From positions 1-64,000 of the forward strand of contig CAJMGO010000004.1 of assembly GCA_905212975.1 (NCBI GenBank): a DNA stretch of 64,000 nt. The letters run 5' to 3'. Positions within the stretch are counted from its first letter, which is position 1. Each line of letters begins with the position of its first letter. Both the position numbers and the translations under genes were made by a program. This document shows, piece by piece, positions 25,188 to 34,087 of the stretch. The notes beneath the pieces are model-generated. The model did not search any database. It saw only the letters and a list, made by a program, of their open reading frames with translations, and had not been told where the DNA came from. The DNA comes from CAJMGO01 sp900557305 (GTDB taxonomy: Bacteria > Bacillota_I > Bacilli_A > RF39 > UBA660).

Positions 25188-25550
25188 ATGAAAAAAGGTT
25201 TTACTTTGATTGAATTGTTGGCTGTTATTACTATAATGGGTTTGCTTGCTGTTATTATGATACCTAAGATTTTAGAAAGAGTTGATAACGATAACCAAAA
25301 AGTAGATGAAGCAAAGGTTTCATTAATTAAAAGTGCGGCTGATACATATATATCCAAAAATATAAATGATTATCCAAATACATTAAATAATATTTATTGT
25401 ATTTCTTTATCTGATCTTGATGATTCAGGACTTATAATGGTTGATATATCTGATGTTATAGATAATGGTTATGCTTATGTTAAAGCTAGTATTAAAGAAA
25501 ATGGTAATTTGTATTCTTTAACAGAAAAGTGTCAAGAAGTTAAAAATTAG
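25188..25550 (+). CDS. Type IV prepilin-like protein (pseudopilin)
   Basis: A 120-residue protein starting MKKGFTLIELLAVITIMGLL, the canonical prepilin leader. It has a short basic start, a Gly-Phe cleavage point after Gly4, and Glu at position 5 of the mature protein, followed by a 20-residue hydrophobic helix. The rest is a small globular domain with two Cys. Prepilin peptidase and pilus assembly genes are not adjacent, so it is a stand-alone pseudopilin. TAGGTGATGTT precedes the ATG at 25188, and a strong promoter lies just upstream. Confidence 0.92.
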   Translation: MKKGFTLIELLAVITIMGLLAVIMIPKILERVDNDNQKVDEAKVSLIKSAADTYISKNINDYPNTLNNIYCISLSDLDDSGLIMVDISDVIDNGYAYVKASIKENGNLYSLTEKCQEVKN

Positions 25551-25579
25551 TTGTAAATTTTATTTTATATTGCTATAAT
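25551..25579 (+). promoter_or_regulatory. Promoter of the free-standing RNA
   Basis: TTGTAA (25551-25556) and a perfect TATAAT (25574-25579) are 17 bases apart, placing transcription start at about 25586, exactly where the RNA's closing stem begins. Confidence 0.75.
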
Positions 25580-25585
25580 TAAATT

Positions 25586-25752
25586 ACTAGAGGAAGTTAT
25601 AAAAGAAAAACCTACAAGTAAACGATTCGGGAACTTAATGAATAGGTTGTGTTGAATGCTTAAATTTATTTAAGAATCCTAATATTTATTCTGTAGTGCC
25701 CACCTGGTAGAACAGGTTTTATCGTTTAGACTTCTTCTAGTTTTTTTTTTGT
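25586..25752 (+). ncRNA. Structured non-coding RNA of about 165 nt, class unassigned
   Basis: No open frame of note lies here, yet the segment has a consensus promoter at its start and a T-run of ten or more at its end. ACTAGAGGAAGT (25586-25597) pairs with ACTTCTTCTAGT (25730-25741), closing the molecule and acting as its terminator stem. Inside, TAAACGAT (25619-25626) pairs with ATCGTTTA (25721-25728). There are local hairpins at 25659-25674 (CTTAAA/TTTAAG) and 25702-25717 (ACCTG/CAGGT). AACCTA (25609-25614) can pair with TAGGTT (25643-25648), crossing the second stem as a pseudoknot. Size and architecture suggest a 6S-type or raiA-type RNA, but I cannot assign a family. Confidence 0.65.
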
Positions 25753-25791
25753 ATTTATGTTATAATTGTCTTAATGATAGGAGGCATCATT

Positions 25792-28050
25792 ATGAGTAAG
25801 AAAAAAAAGAGAAAAGAAGAAGGTAAAACTCCTAAAAAATATTCTACAGAATTATTTGGTTTACTTCTTATAATAATTGCTCTTATAGGTTTTATTCCAA
25901 AAACAGGAATTATAGGTAATTTTATAAGTAGTTTTTCATCCTTTTTAGTTGGAATATGGTATGGTTTGTTTTTGATAGCTTTAATAGTTATTGGAATATA
26001 TATGATTATAAAAAGAGAAAAACCAGACTTTTTTACATCAAAACTTGTTGGGCTTTATATATTTATTTTAGGATTATTAGTTTTAACTCATACTAAATAT
26101 ATAAAAGATACTGATTTAAAAGGAATGGATATAATCAGTGAAACTTTAAATCAATTTATGGCTTCTATATCATCAGGTAAAAGTCAATTAGGTGGTGGAA
26201 TTATAGGAGCTGCATTTTCTTGCCTTTTTGTAACTCTTTTTGATACAACAGGAACTACTATTGTAACATGGGCATTACTTATATGTGGTGTTGTTATGTT
26301 TACTGGAATGTCTATTATGGATATTTTAAAGAAAGGTGCTTCGAAGGTTAAAATAACAAAACATGAAAAGAAAGAAAAAGAAGAAAAAAATGAAGTTAGA
26401 GAAATTCATGACTTAAAAGAACTTGATGAAGTAAATGAACAAAGTGATAAAAGAACTGTTGTAACATCAATAGATGAGATAATAAATATTAATAATAATG
26501 CAAAGGAAGAAGTTAAACCAGATGTTATTTTAGAACCAAAAGATGTTGTTGAAGAAATTGAACCTATAAATAAAAAAGGCTATGTTCTTCCTTCTAATAA
26601 TCTTCTTTCTAAACCAAAACAAAAACAAGTAGAGAGTAAAGATACTATTGCTCATAATGTTACTGTACTTGAACAAGTTTTAAAGGATTTTGGTATAACT
26701 GGACATGTTGTTGCAATTAATCCTGGACCTACGGTTACTCAATATGAAGTAGAAGCTGCAAGTGGTACAAAAATGAGTAAAGTTTTAAGTATTCATAGGG
26801 AAATTGCTCTTGCTTTAGCTGCTAAAAATATTCGTATAGAAGCACCTATACCTGGTAAATCAACTATAGGTATAGAAATACCTAATAAAGTTGTTTCTAC
26901 TGTAACAGTAAGAGAAATTCTAGATAGTGTACCTCCTAAATATAAAGATTCTAAATTGCTTACTACTTTAGGTAGAGATATAATGGGATCTCCTCAATAT
27001 TGTGAGATTAATAAAACACCACACCTTTTGGTTGCTGGATCTACTGGTAGTGGTAAATCAGTATGTATAAATAGTATGATTGTATCAATACTTATGCGTT
27101 CTAAACCTGATGAGGTAAAATTAGTATTAGTTGATCCAAAAAAGGTAGAACTTTCTATGTATAATGGAATTCCACATTTATTAACTCCTGTTGTAACTGA
27201 TCCAAGAAAGGCTAATATAGCTTTAAAGAAGATTGTTACTGAAATGGAAAATAGATATGATATGTTTAGTGATAGTGGTACTAAAAATATTGCTGGATAT
27301 AATGAATATGTTGAAAAAGAAAATAAAAATAGAGATGAAAATCATAAGATTAGAAAATTACCATTTATAGTTGTAATAATTGATGAACTTGCTGATTTAA
27401 TGCTTGTTGCTGCAAAAGAGGTAGAAGATTCCATTATGCGTATAACTCAAATGGCAAGAGCAGCTGGTATTCATTTGATTGTAGCGACTCAAAGACCTTC
27501 AACTGATGTAATTACTGGTGTTGTAAAAGCTAATATTCCATCTCGTATTTCATTTGCTGTTTCATCTAGTATAGATTCAAGAACAATTCTTGATATGACA
27601 GGTGCTGAAAAATTACTTGGTAAAGGTGATATGTTATTCTTACCTCAAGGAGAAAATACTCCTATAAGAATTCAGGGTACTTTTATAAGTGATGAAGAAA
27701 TAAAGAAAGTTGTAGATTATACTATAAATCAACAAAAAGCTCATTACGATGAAACTTTTATAATGAGTGATGAAGAGATGCATGCTACAACTATGGTAAA
27801 CGAAACAAGTAGTTCAAATCCTCATGAAAAAGATGCTACGGAAGAGCCTTTATATAATGAAATTGTTGAATTCGTTGTAACACAAGGTAAGGCAAGTGCT
27901 TCGCTTTTACAAAGAAGATTTAGACTTGGATATAATAGGGCAGCACGTGCAATTGATTTGTTAGAAGAACGTGGTATTGTAGGACCTCAAAATGGTTCTA
28001 AGCCAAGAGAGGTACTTATAAAACTTGAAAAAGAAGATAATGATGATTAA
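25792..28050 (+). CDS. ftsK: FtsK/SpoIIIE-family DNA translocase
   Basis: A 752-residue protein with four N-terminal membrane helices (about residues 15-180), a charged linker, and the RecA-like motor. Walker A is AGSTGSGKS (about 416-423) and Walker B is VVIIDELADLM. A C-terminal winged-helix gamma domain (ASASLLQRRFRLGYNRAARA) reads KOPS/SRS polarity sequences. It pumps chromosomal DNA through the closing septum. The start at 25792 follows AGGAGG with proper spacing; the ATG at 25774 precedes that site and is rejected. It sits between the structured RNA and a Xer recombinase, a functional pairing because FtsK-type motors assist chromosome-dimer resolution. Confidence 0.94.
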   Translation: MSKKKKRKEEGKTPKKYSTELFGLLLIIIALIGFIPKTGIIGNFISSFSSFLVGIWYGLFLIALIVIGIYMIIKREKPDFFTSKLVGLYIFILGLLVLTHTKYIKDTDLKGMDIISETLNQFMASISSGKSQLGGGIIGAAFSCLFVTLFDTTGTTIVTWALLICGVVMFTGMSIMDILKKGASKVKITKHEKKEKEEKNEVREIHDLKELDEVNEQSDKRTVVTSIDEIININNNAKEEVKPDVILEPKDVVEEIEPINKKGYVLPSNNLLSKPKQKQVESKDTIAHNVTVLEQVLKDFGITGHVVAINPGPTVTQYEVEAASGTKMSKVLSIHREIALALAAKNIRIEAPIPGKSTIGIEIPNKVVSTVTVREILDSVPPKYKDSKLLTTLGRDIMGSPQYCEINKTPHLLVAGSTGSGKSVCINSMIVSILMRSKPDEVKLVLVDPKKVELSMYNGIPHLLTPVVTDPRKANIALKKIVTEMENRYDMFSDSGTKNIAGYNEYVEKENKNRDENHKIRKLPFIVVIIDELADLMLVAAKEVEDSIMRITQMARAAGIHLIVATQRPSTDVITGVVKANIPSRISFAVSSSIDSRTILDMTGAEKLLGKGDMLFLPQGENTPIRIQGTFISDEEIKKVVDYTINQQKAHYDETFIMSDEEMHATTMVNETSSSNPHEKDATEEPLYNEIVEFVVTQGKASASLLQRRFRLGYNRAARAIDLLEERGIVGPQNGSKPREVLIKLEKEDNDD

Positions 28051-28064
28051 TCTTCTTTTTTTTG
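28030..28064 (+). terminator. ftsK terminator
   Basis: AGAAGAT and ATCTTCT (with flanking extension) pair around a loop overlapping the ftsK stop, followed by a T-run. Confidence 0.75.
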
Positions 28065-28086
28065 ATATAATTAATATGGTGATTAT

Positions 28087-28971
28087 ATGAAGTATTTATC
28101 TGAATTTTTAAAATACATTGATTTAGAAAAAAACTATTCTAATTATACTTTAATTAATTATAAAGATGATTTATCTTTTTATTTAGATTTTTTAAATAAA
28201 GAGAATATTGATGTGTTAGATAGTGATTATAAAGTAATTAGAAATTATTTATCATATATGTATAATAAAAAATATAGTTCTAAAACTATAAGTAGACATA
28301 TAAGTTCTCTTAGAAGCTTTTATAAATATATGTTAAAAGAAAATTATATAGTTAAAAATCCTATGACTCTTATATCTAATCCAAAACAAGAAAGTAAACT
28401 ACCTCATTTTTTATACTATAATGAACTTGAAACTATTTTAAATATTCCAGATAAAAGTACACCTTTAGGTCAAAGAGATAGTGTAATATTAGAGCTTTTA
28501 TATTCAACTGGTATAAGAGTAAGTGAGCTAGTTAATATAAAATTAAAAGATATAAATTTAAGTACAAGAAAAATTAGAATTTTAGGTAAAGGAAATAAGG
28601 AAAGAATAGTTTTATATGGAGAATATTTAAAAAACTTACTTGATATATATTTAAATGATGGAAGGGAAAAATTAGTAAAGAATAATCAAGAGTATCTGGT
28701 TTTAAATAAAAATGGTAGTGGTCTTACAACTAGAGGAGTTAGAGTTATAATAGATAATATTTTAAAAAAAGGTGAAATAGATTTTCATATTAGTCCACAC
28801 GTTTTAAGGCATACTTTCGCAACACATATGTTAGATAGTGGAGCTGATTTAAAAAGTGTTCAAGAATTATTAGGTCATGAGAATTTATCTACTACTCAAA
28901 TTTATACTCATGTTTCAAATGAACGACTTAGAAAAGTATATTTATCAACACATCCAAGAGCCAAAATGTAA
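28087..28971 (+). CDS. xerC: Xer-type tyrosine recombinase
   Basis: A 294-residue recombinase with an N-terminal SAM-like core-binding domain (about 1-85) and a C-terminal catalytic domain containing all six residues: Arg in TGIRVSEL, Lys in GKGNKER, His and Arg in HVLRHTFATHM, His in LLGHENL and Tyr in IYTHVS. Length and motifs match XerC/XerD/CodV, which resolve chromosome dimers at dif. XerC versus XerD cannot be decided. It follows ftsK by 36 bp, with a small terminator between, and GGTGATTAT supplies its ribosome site. No att sites are nearby, so it reads as housekeeping rather than a phage integrase. Confidence 0.88.
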   Translation: MKYLSEFLKYIDLEKNYSNYTLINYKDDLSFYLDFLNKENIDVLDSDYKVIRNYLSYMYNKKYSSKTISRHISSLRSFYKYMLKENYIVKNPMTLISNPKQESKLPHFLYYNELETILNIPDKSTPLGQRDSVILELLYSTGIRVSELVNIKLKDINLSTRKIRILGKGNKERIVLYGEYLKNLLDIYLNDGREKLVKNNQEYLVLNKNGSGLTTRGVRVIIDNILKKGEIDFHISPHVLRHTFATHMLDSGADLKSVQELLGHENLSTTQIYTHVSNERLRKVYLSTHPRAKM

Positions 28972-29010
28972 TTAATATACTAAAATTGCCATAATAATAA
29001 AGGTGATATT

Positions 29011-29514
29011 ATGTATTATATTAATTACTTTTTTTTATACTCAATTATTGGTCATATAATAGAATCTATAATTTATTTATTTTGTAGTGGTCATAGTGGT
29101 TTTTTATATGGCTATTGGACTCCTATATATGGTATAGGAATAATTATAGTTTTAATTATTGATAAGTTTCTTAAAAAATTTAAACTTAGTAGATTTAAAT
29201 ATTTATTATTATTATTTTTAATATCTAGTATTTTACTTACTTTAATTGAATATTTAGGTGGTATTTTATTAAAAAGTTTATTTAATATAGTTTTATGGGA
29301 TTATTCAAATCATAAATTTAATTTTGGAAAGTTTATTTCTCTTAAAATGTTAATTATATGGGGAATTAGTTCATTACTTTTTATTGTTTTTCTAAAAGGA
29401 AAAAGTGATAAAATAGTAAAAAAAATACCAAGAATAGTTTCTTGGATATTAATTATATTATTTTTTATAGATTTACTTTTAACTATTTTTATGAAAAGCA
29501 AAATATTCTTCTAA
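29011..29514 (+). CDS. CmpB-like putative ABC transporter permease (PF06541 type)
   Basis: A 167-residue protein with five predicted membrane helices. The family signature is visible: a short first helix ending near the Gly-rich GFLYGYWTPIYGIG, then TLIEYLGGILLKSLF and a WDYSN segment. The family is annotated as an ABC permease, but biochemical evidence is thin and no ATPase lies beside it. AGGTGATATT precedes the ATG. Its 3' end overlaps the convergent VanY gene by 36 bases. Confidence 0.75.
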   Translation: MYYINYFFLYSIIGHIIESIIYLFCSGHSGFLYGYWTPIYGIGIIIVLIIDKFLKKFKLSRFKYLLLLFLISSILLTLIEYLGGILLKSLFNIVLWDYSNHKFNFGKFISLKMLIIWGISSLLFIVFLKGKSDKIVKKIPRIVSWILIILFFIDLLLTIFMKSKIFF

Positions 29515-30126
29515 TGTTATATTATTTTCATATATATATTTTGATATTTTTCCAACATATCTATAATGCCAAGGCTCATATTTAAATCCAGTTATATATT
29601 CTTTATCTTTAGGATATCTTAATATAAAACCATATTTATAAGCATTTTCTTTTACCCAATTAAATTCAATAGAGTCTCCAAATAAATTATAATCATTATT
29701 ACTTCCCATTATATCAACAGAAAGCCCTGTTTGATGTTCAGAATGGCCTGGTCTTGCTGAACATTTATCAGCATATTCATATCCTTTTTCTTTTACATAA
29801 TGTTCATATAATTTTTCCTGATATGAATAACTTCTGTATGCTGATACAGCAATAATTTTATAACCATCTTTAAGAGCAGATTTAGCCATATCTTCAAATG
29901 CTAAAGCAGCTTTTTTTTCCATATATTTATCATCAAATGCGTAATTTATATCTAACTTTTTTAAATCAGGAATAAAATTACTTCCAATGCGATTATTTTT
30001 ATTTATAAGAGTTGTATAACTTATACTATCAATAGATTTTATATTATGGTAAAAAAGGGGATTAGGAGTTATTTCATCTCCTATAAAAAGTAAGATAAAT
30101 ATAATTATAGTTATATATTTTTTCAT
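29479..30126 (-). CDS. VanY-type D-alanyl-D-alanine carboxypeptidase (M15B)
   Basis: A 215-residue secreted or anchored zinc peptidase. The N-terminal hydrophobic segment (about residues 3-15) is a signal or anchor. The catalytic domain has YRSYSYQEKLY, the zinc motif SEHQTGLSVD (His and Asp ligands), and EPWHYRYVG (catalytic Glu and third ligand His). It should trim terminal D-Ala from peptidoglycan stems. All metal ligands are intact, unlike the neighbouring paralogue at 30171. The two are consecutive on the minus strand, which looks like a tandem duplication. Its end overlaps the convergent permease-like gene. Confidence 0.88.
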   Translation of the reverse strand: MKKYITIIIFILLFIGDEITPNPLFYHNIKSIDSISYTTLINKNNRIGSNFIPDLKKLDINYAFDDKYMEKKAALAFEDMAKSALKDGYKIIAVSAYRSYSYQEKLYEHYVKEKGYEYADKCSARPGHSEHQTGLSVDIMGSNNDYNLFGDSIEFNWVKENAYKYGFILRYPKDKEYITGFKYEPWHYRYVGKISKYIYENNITLEEYFAFHKNS

Positions 30127-30170
30127 AAAAAAACACCACTATATAATATGCTTTAGTGATGTTTTTGTTT

Positions 30171-31094
30171 CTATTTATTTTCTACATAATATGCATAATA
30201 TTCATCAAAAGTTATATTCTCATCATGTATTTTTTTAGCAGCTTTAACGCCTACATATCTCCAGTGAGCATCATTTGCTTCATATCCTGTTATTTTAACT
30301 TTATCACTAGGGTATCTTAAAATAAATCCATATTTGTAAGCATTAGCTTTCATCCAAGATAAAATATTTCCTTCTTCATCCAAATTAATATCTATAGAGT
30401 ATCCTGATTGATAGTCTGAAAATCCTGGCTTTGAAATAGATGTATCATCATCTTCACCACCTTGGTTATTCCATAGAGCTTCTTGATCAGCATAACTTCT
30501 ATAACTTAATTTTATTAATATATTTAGATTTTCTTCATGAGCATCATTATATAAATCAATAAATGCATTGTAGGCATCTTCTCTTAAGTAATTTGTTCCA
30601 TAACAATACCAATTTTTTACCTCTACTAAATCATCAAATTCAACATTTTCATCTAATTTAGTATGTTTATTTATTAGTATTAATTCTTTATCCTCTACAT
30701 TTGAATTTTTATAATTTTCATAATTTTTTTCATTTTGACCTACATTAACAAGAGCGATAATATTAGAAAGTTTTTCTTTATCATGTTTTTTATAATAATC
30801 TAAATATGCATCCATATTATTTTCTATAAAATATTTCTCTTTAATTAATTTATATGCGACTGGGTTATAGTCAGCTTTTAAAAGATATTCTATATATTTA
30901 TCATCTAATTTTAGTATTTCAGTTACTTCTTTATCATTATATCCAACTTTTTTTAATTTATAATTATTACTTTGTTTTTTATTATGTATAGAAACAAATA
31001 CATTAATTAGAATAATAATAATTATTATTGATACAAGAATACCAATTGCTTTATATAATACATCTTTTTTTATTTTTCTTCTTTTTACTATCAT
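30171..31094 (-). CDS. VanY-like protein, probably catalytically inactive
   Basis: A 307-residue protein with a basic start, one membrane anchor (about residues 15-36), a 120-residue stalk, and a C-terminal M15B-type domain recognisable by YRSYADQEALW, GFILRYP and AHWRYVG. The zinc motif has changed: His of SEHQTGLSVD is Tyr here (SDYQSGYSID). The catalytic Glu three residues before the final His is Asn (NDAH in place of EPWH). One zinc ligand and the general base are thus missing, so it may be a non-enzymatic peptidoglycan binder. I use the ATG at 31094, preceded by AGGTGAAATAT; the upstream GTG lies in that ribosome site. Confidence 0.8.
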   Translation of the reverse strand: MIVKRRKIKKDVLYKAIGILVSIIIIIILINVFVSIHNKKQSNNYKLKKVGYNDKEVTEILKLDDKYIEYLLKADYNPVAYKLIKEKYFIENNMDAYLDYYKKHDKEKLSNIIALVNVGQNEKNYENYKNSNVEDKELILINKHTKLDENVEFDDLVEVKNWYCYGTNYLREDAYNAFIDLYNDAHEENLNILIKLSYRSYADQEALWNNQGGEDDDTSISKPGFSDYQSGYSIDINLDEEGNILSWMKANAYKYGFILRYPSDKVKITGYEANDAHWRYVGVKAAKKIHDENITFDEYYAYYVENK

Positions 31095-31193
31095 ATATTT
31101 CACCTATAATAATTATACTATAAATAAAATAAAAAACAATTCCGAATATATATTTGCATTTTAGTAAATAATATATATATATGGAGGAATTAT

Positions 31194-31703
31194 ATGGAAC
31201 TTTTATTTCTTTGTTTAAAAATATTTTTTGTTAGAATAATAGATGTATCAATGGGAACAGTAGCGACTATATTAACTGTAAAAGGTAAAAAAATTTTAGC
31301 AAGTGTTATAGGATTTATTGAAATACTTTTATGGTTTTTAATAGTGAAAGAAGCACTAAATACAGATGAAACTAGTATTTTAATTGCTATATCATATGCT
31401 TTAGGTTTCGCAACAGGTACATATTTTGGTGGATATATATCAGAAAAATTTATAAGTGGTAATTTTGGTGTACAAGTTATAACTAGTAATAAAAAATTAA
31501 TAAATATATTAAGAAAAGAAGGATTTGGATTAACAGCTATAGATATATTAAGTGAAGATGAAGTAGAAAAATATATGTTATTTATTGAAATAGATAAAAC
31601 TAAATTTATAAATCTTCGAAAAATTATAAAAAAATATGATAAAAATGCCTTTGTTGTAGTTAACGAAACTAAAGAAGTATATAATGGGTATTTTCAAAAA
31701 TGA
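31194..31703 (+). CDS. UPF0316/DUF2179-type membrane protein
   Basis: A 169-residue protein with three membrane helices (about residues 1-22, 32-52 and 58-80), including VRIIDVSMGTVATIL and the Gly-rich GFATGTYFGGY. A C-terminal soluble DUF2179 domain (about 90-165) follows. This matches the UPF0316 (YebE-like) family, whose role is unsettled. GGAGGAATT precedes the ATG. It is divergent from the inactive VanY gene. It terminates near 31735 without a strong hairpin. Confidence 0.8.
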   Translation: MELLFLCLKIFFVRIIDVSMGTVATILTVKGKKILASVIGFIEILLWFLIVKEALNTDETSILIAISYALGFATGTYFGGYISEKFISGNFGVQVITSNKKLINILRKEGFGLTAIDILSEDEVEKYMLFIEIDKTKFINLRKIIKKYDKNAFVVVNETKEVYNGYFQK

Positions 31704-31751
31704 TATAGATTTATTTTTAAATTAGTTGTATAATAGTCCTGAAGTGATGGT

Positions 31752-32756
31752 ATGAAGAAGAGAAAGAATAAGAAGAAAATTATAATATTTTTATTTATAA
31801 TATTATTATTGATTTTATATTTAATTATTTTATTTTTAAATTATAAGAATGCAATTAACTTAAAAAGAAAAGCAGATGAAGTGCTAATTACAGTAGATAA
31901 AGATTTATCTATTACAAAAAAGTATAATGAATGTATTACGAAGAAATACACCGAATCTGATATGACAGATGAAATAAAAAATAAGATAGAAGAAATAGAT
32001 AAATATATAAAGGAAAATTATGAAGCAAGTGTGTATTATGAAGATATTAATACTGGTTTTAAATATACTTATAATGAAAATACAGTTTACTATGGTGCAA
32101 GTTTGATTAAACTAGTTGAAGCTATGTATATTTTTGATGAAGCAGAAAAGGGTAATATAGATATAAATGATACATTAACGTATACAGCCAAATATAAAAA
32201 AGCTTATAGTGATGGTATGGAAAAGCATAAAATAGGTGATGATGTATCTATAAAAGAATTAATAAGTTATGCTATTATGTATAGTGATAATAGTGCTCAT
32301 TTTATGCTAAGTGATTATATAGGTACTGATAATCTTAAGGCTTATGGTAAAAAATTAGGTGCTAAATATACATTGTATGGAACTGACACTTTTGGTTCAC
32401 AAACAGCATATGATACTAATATATATTTGAAACATGCTAACGAAATAATAGAAAATAGTAAAGAATATGGACCACTTTTAAAACAATATATGATGAATAC
32501 TTATTATAATTCTCTTTATTTAACTGATAAAGATAGCAATAATGTAGCGCATAAATATGGATGGTATAGTTATTATTATCATGATATTGGAATAGTATAT
32601 GAAACAAGACCTTATTATATATCAATTTTAACTTTGCATGGAAATGATGATTATGAAAAAGTTGTTAGAAATATACATAAAAAAGTAAATGAATTACATC
32701 ATCTATATTATAAAAATAGACAACAAGTATGTAAAGATAAAATATATGGTAATTAA
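31752..32756 (+). CDS. Membrane-anchored serine hydrolase of the beta-lactamase/PBP fold
   Basis: A 334-residue protein with a Lys/Arg-rich start, one membrane anchor (about residues 10-30) and an extracytoplasmic domain. Catalytic motifs of class A beta-lactamase-like enzymes are present: SLIK (SxxK), SDN (SxN, in MYSDNSAHFM) and a KYG in place of the KTG box. An ordinary omega-loop Glu is not obvious. It may be a D,D-peptidase-type enzyme rather than a resistance enzyme. Its neighbours (VanY pair, DacF) make a peptidoglycan role likely. The start codon overlaps a GAAGTGATGGT ribosome-site region. Confidence 0.75.
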   Translation: MKKRKNKKKIIIFLFIILLLILYLIILFLNYKNAINLKRKADEVLITVDKDLSITKKYNECITKKYTESDMTDEIKNKIEEIDKYIKENYEASVYYEDINTGFKYTYNENTVYYGASLIKLVEAMYIFDEAEKGNIDINDTLTYTAKYKKAYSDGMEKHKIGDDVSIKELISYAIMYSDNSAHFMLSDYIGTDNLKAYGKKLGAKYTLYGTDTFGSQTAYDTNIYLKHANEIIENSKEYGPLLKQYMMNTYYNSLYLTDKDSNNVAHKYGWYSYYYHDIGIVYETRPYYISILTLHGNDDYEKVVRNIHKKVNELHHLYYKNRQQVCKDKIYGN

Positions 32757-32792
32757 ATTAGTTAAAAATTAAAAGTTAACTAATTTTTTTTA
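32755..32792 (+). terminator. Terminator of the serine hydrolase gene
   Basis: AAATTAGTTAA and TTAACTAATTT pair around a 10-base A-rich loop, followed by a T-run. Confidence 0.8.
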
Positions 32793-32825
32793 ATTTATAA
32801 CATATTCTTTTATTAGAGGTGAATT

Positions 32826-33974
32826 ATGAAGAAAGTATTATGTTTCTTATGTTTGTTTTTTATTGCATTTAGTGTAAAAGCAGAAGAGTCAAAAGTAGAT
32901 TATACTTTAGCTCAAAATGCAGAAAGTGCTATATTGATTGAGGCATCAACTGGTAAAATATTATTTGAAAAAAATTCTCATGAAAAATTATCTCCAGCTT
33001 CTATGACCAAAATGATGAGTATGCTTCTAGTAATGGAAGCAATAGAAAATGATGTTATAAAATGGGATGATATTATTACTGTATCACAAAGAGCTTCTTC
33101 TATGGGAGGAAGTCAAATACTTCTTGAAGTTGGAGAAAAAATGAGCGTAGAAGATTTATTTAAAGGTGTTGCTGTGGGTAGTGCAAATGATGCTGTTGTA
33201 GCACTTTCAGAAGCTGTAGCTGGAAGTGTTGAAGAATTTGTAGAAATGATGAATAAAAGGGCAAGTGAATTAGGTTTAACAGATACAAATTTTAAAAATC
33301 CACATGGACTTGATGAAGTAAATCATTATTCTTCAGCGCATGATATGTCCATTATAGCTCGTGAGTTATTAAAACATGAAAAAGTATTGGAGTTTTCATC
33401 AATATATGAAGATTATTTAAGAAAAGGTACTGATCGTGAATTTTGGTTAGTTAATACAAATAAACTTGTTAGATTTAATCCTATTGTGGATGGATTAAAA
33501 ACTGGTTATACAAAAACTGCAGGATACTGTTTAACAGCTACAGCTAATAAGAATAATATGAGACTTATATCAGTAGTAATGAAAGAACCAGATACTACTA
33601 CAAGAAATAGTGAAGTAACAGAAATGTTAGATTATGGATATGCTAAATATAAATTAGAAAAAGTTGTAGATAAAAATGATGTATTAAAAGAAATAAAAAT
33701 CTCTAAAGCAAAAGATGAAACTGTAAAGATTGTACCAGTTAATGATGTAAATATAATAATGAATAAATCTACGAAGCTTGGAAATATTACATATGATTTA
33801 AATATAAATAAAATAACTGTACCCACTAAAAAAGGTACATGTGTTGGAAAATTAAGTATAAAAGAAAACAATAAAATTGTTGATACTATTAATGTAACTA
33901 TAAAAGAAGATGTAACTAAAGTAAATATATTTAAACTTTATTTAAGAACATTAAAAGATATTATTACAGGATAA
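32826..33974 (+). CDS. D-alanyl-D-alanine carboxypeptidase (DacF/PBP5 type)
   Basis: A 382-residue secreted serine peptidase. It has a cleavable signal peptide (about residues 1-18, ending VKAEE), a peptidase S11 domain with SMTK (SxxK), SAND (SxN) and DGLKTGYT (KTG) motifs, and a C-terminal beta-rich PBP5-C domain (from about 285). It ends in a short amphipathic helix that attaches it to the membrane. It removes the terminal D-Ala from pentapeptides. Its last codons (LKDIITG) and the following terminator form the sequence repeated at 37442 and 45341. AGAGGTGAATT precedes the ATG. Confidence 0.92.
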   Translation: MKKVLCFLCLFFIAFSVKAEESKVDYTLAQNAESAILIEASTGKILFEKNSHEKLSPASMTKMMSMLLVMEAIENDVIKWDDIITVSQRASSMGGSQILLEVGEKMSVEDLFKGVAVGSANDAVVALSEAVAGSVEEFVEMMNKRASELGLTDTNFKNPHGLDEVNHYSSAHDMSIIARELLKHEKVLEFSSIYEDYLRKGTDREFWLVNTNKLVRFNPIVDGLKTGYTKTAGYCLTATANKNNMRLISVVMKEPDTTTRNSEVTEMLDYGYAKYKLEKVVDKNDVLKEIKISKAKDETVKIVPVNDVNIIMNKSTKLGNITYDLNINKITVPTKKGTCVGKLSIKENNKIVDTINVTIKEDVTKVNIFKLYLRTLKDIITG

Positions 33975-34070
33975 TATCTTTTTATAATACTTAGAATATT
34001 ATTTTAGATATTTTTATCAATATAATGAATTATATGTTATAATTATATATAGATTAGATAGAATAATTTG
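33952..34070 (+). repeat. Repeat copy A: dacF 3' end, terminator and following promoter region
   Basis: Bases 33952-34000 are identical to 37442-37490, and the next 65 or so are about 90% identical. The first part encodes the end of dacF and forms a hairpin with 12-base arms (AAAAGATATTAT/ATAATATCTTTT) around TACAGG. The second part carries a TATAAT-containing promoter for the next gene. Copy C at 45341 shares only the first 31 bases. Confidence 0.9.
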
Positions 34071-34087
34071 AAAGTGAGACTTTTATT

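Noticed and set aside
28087..28971. Phage or element integrase
   Set aside because: Position after ftsK, length and motifs match housekeeping XerC/D; no att sites or phage genes nearby.
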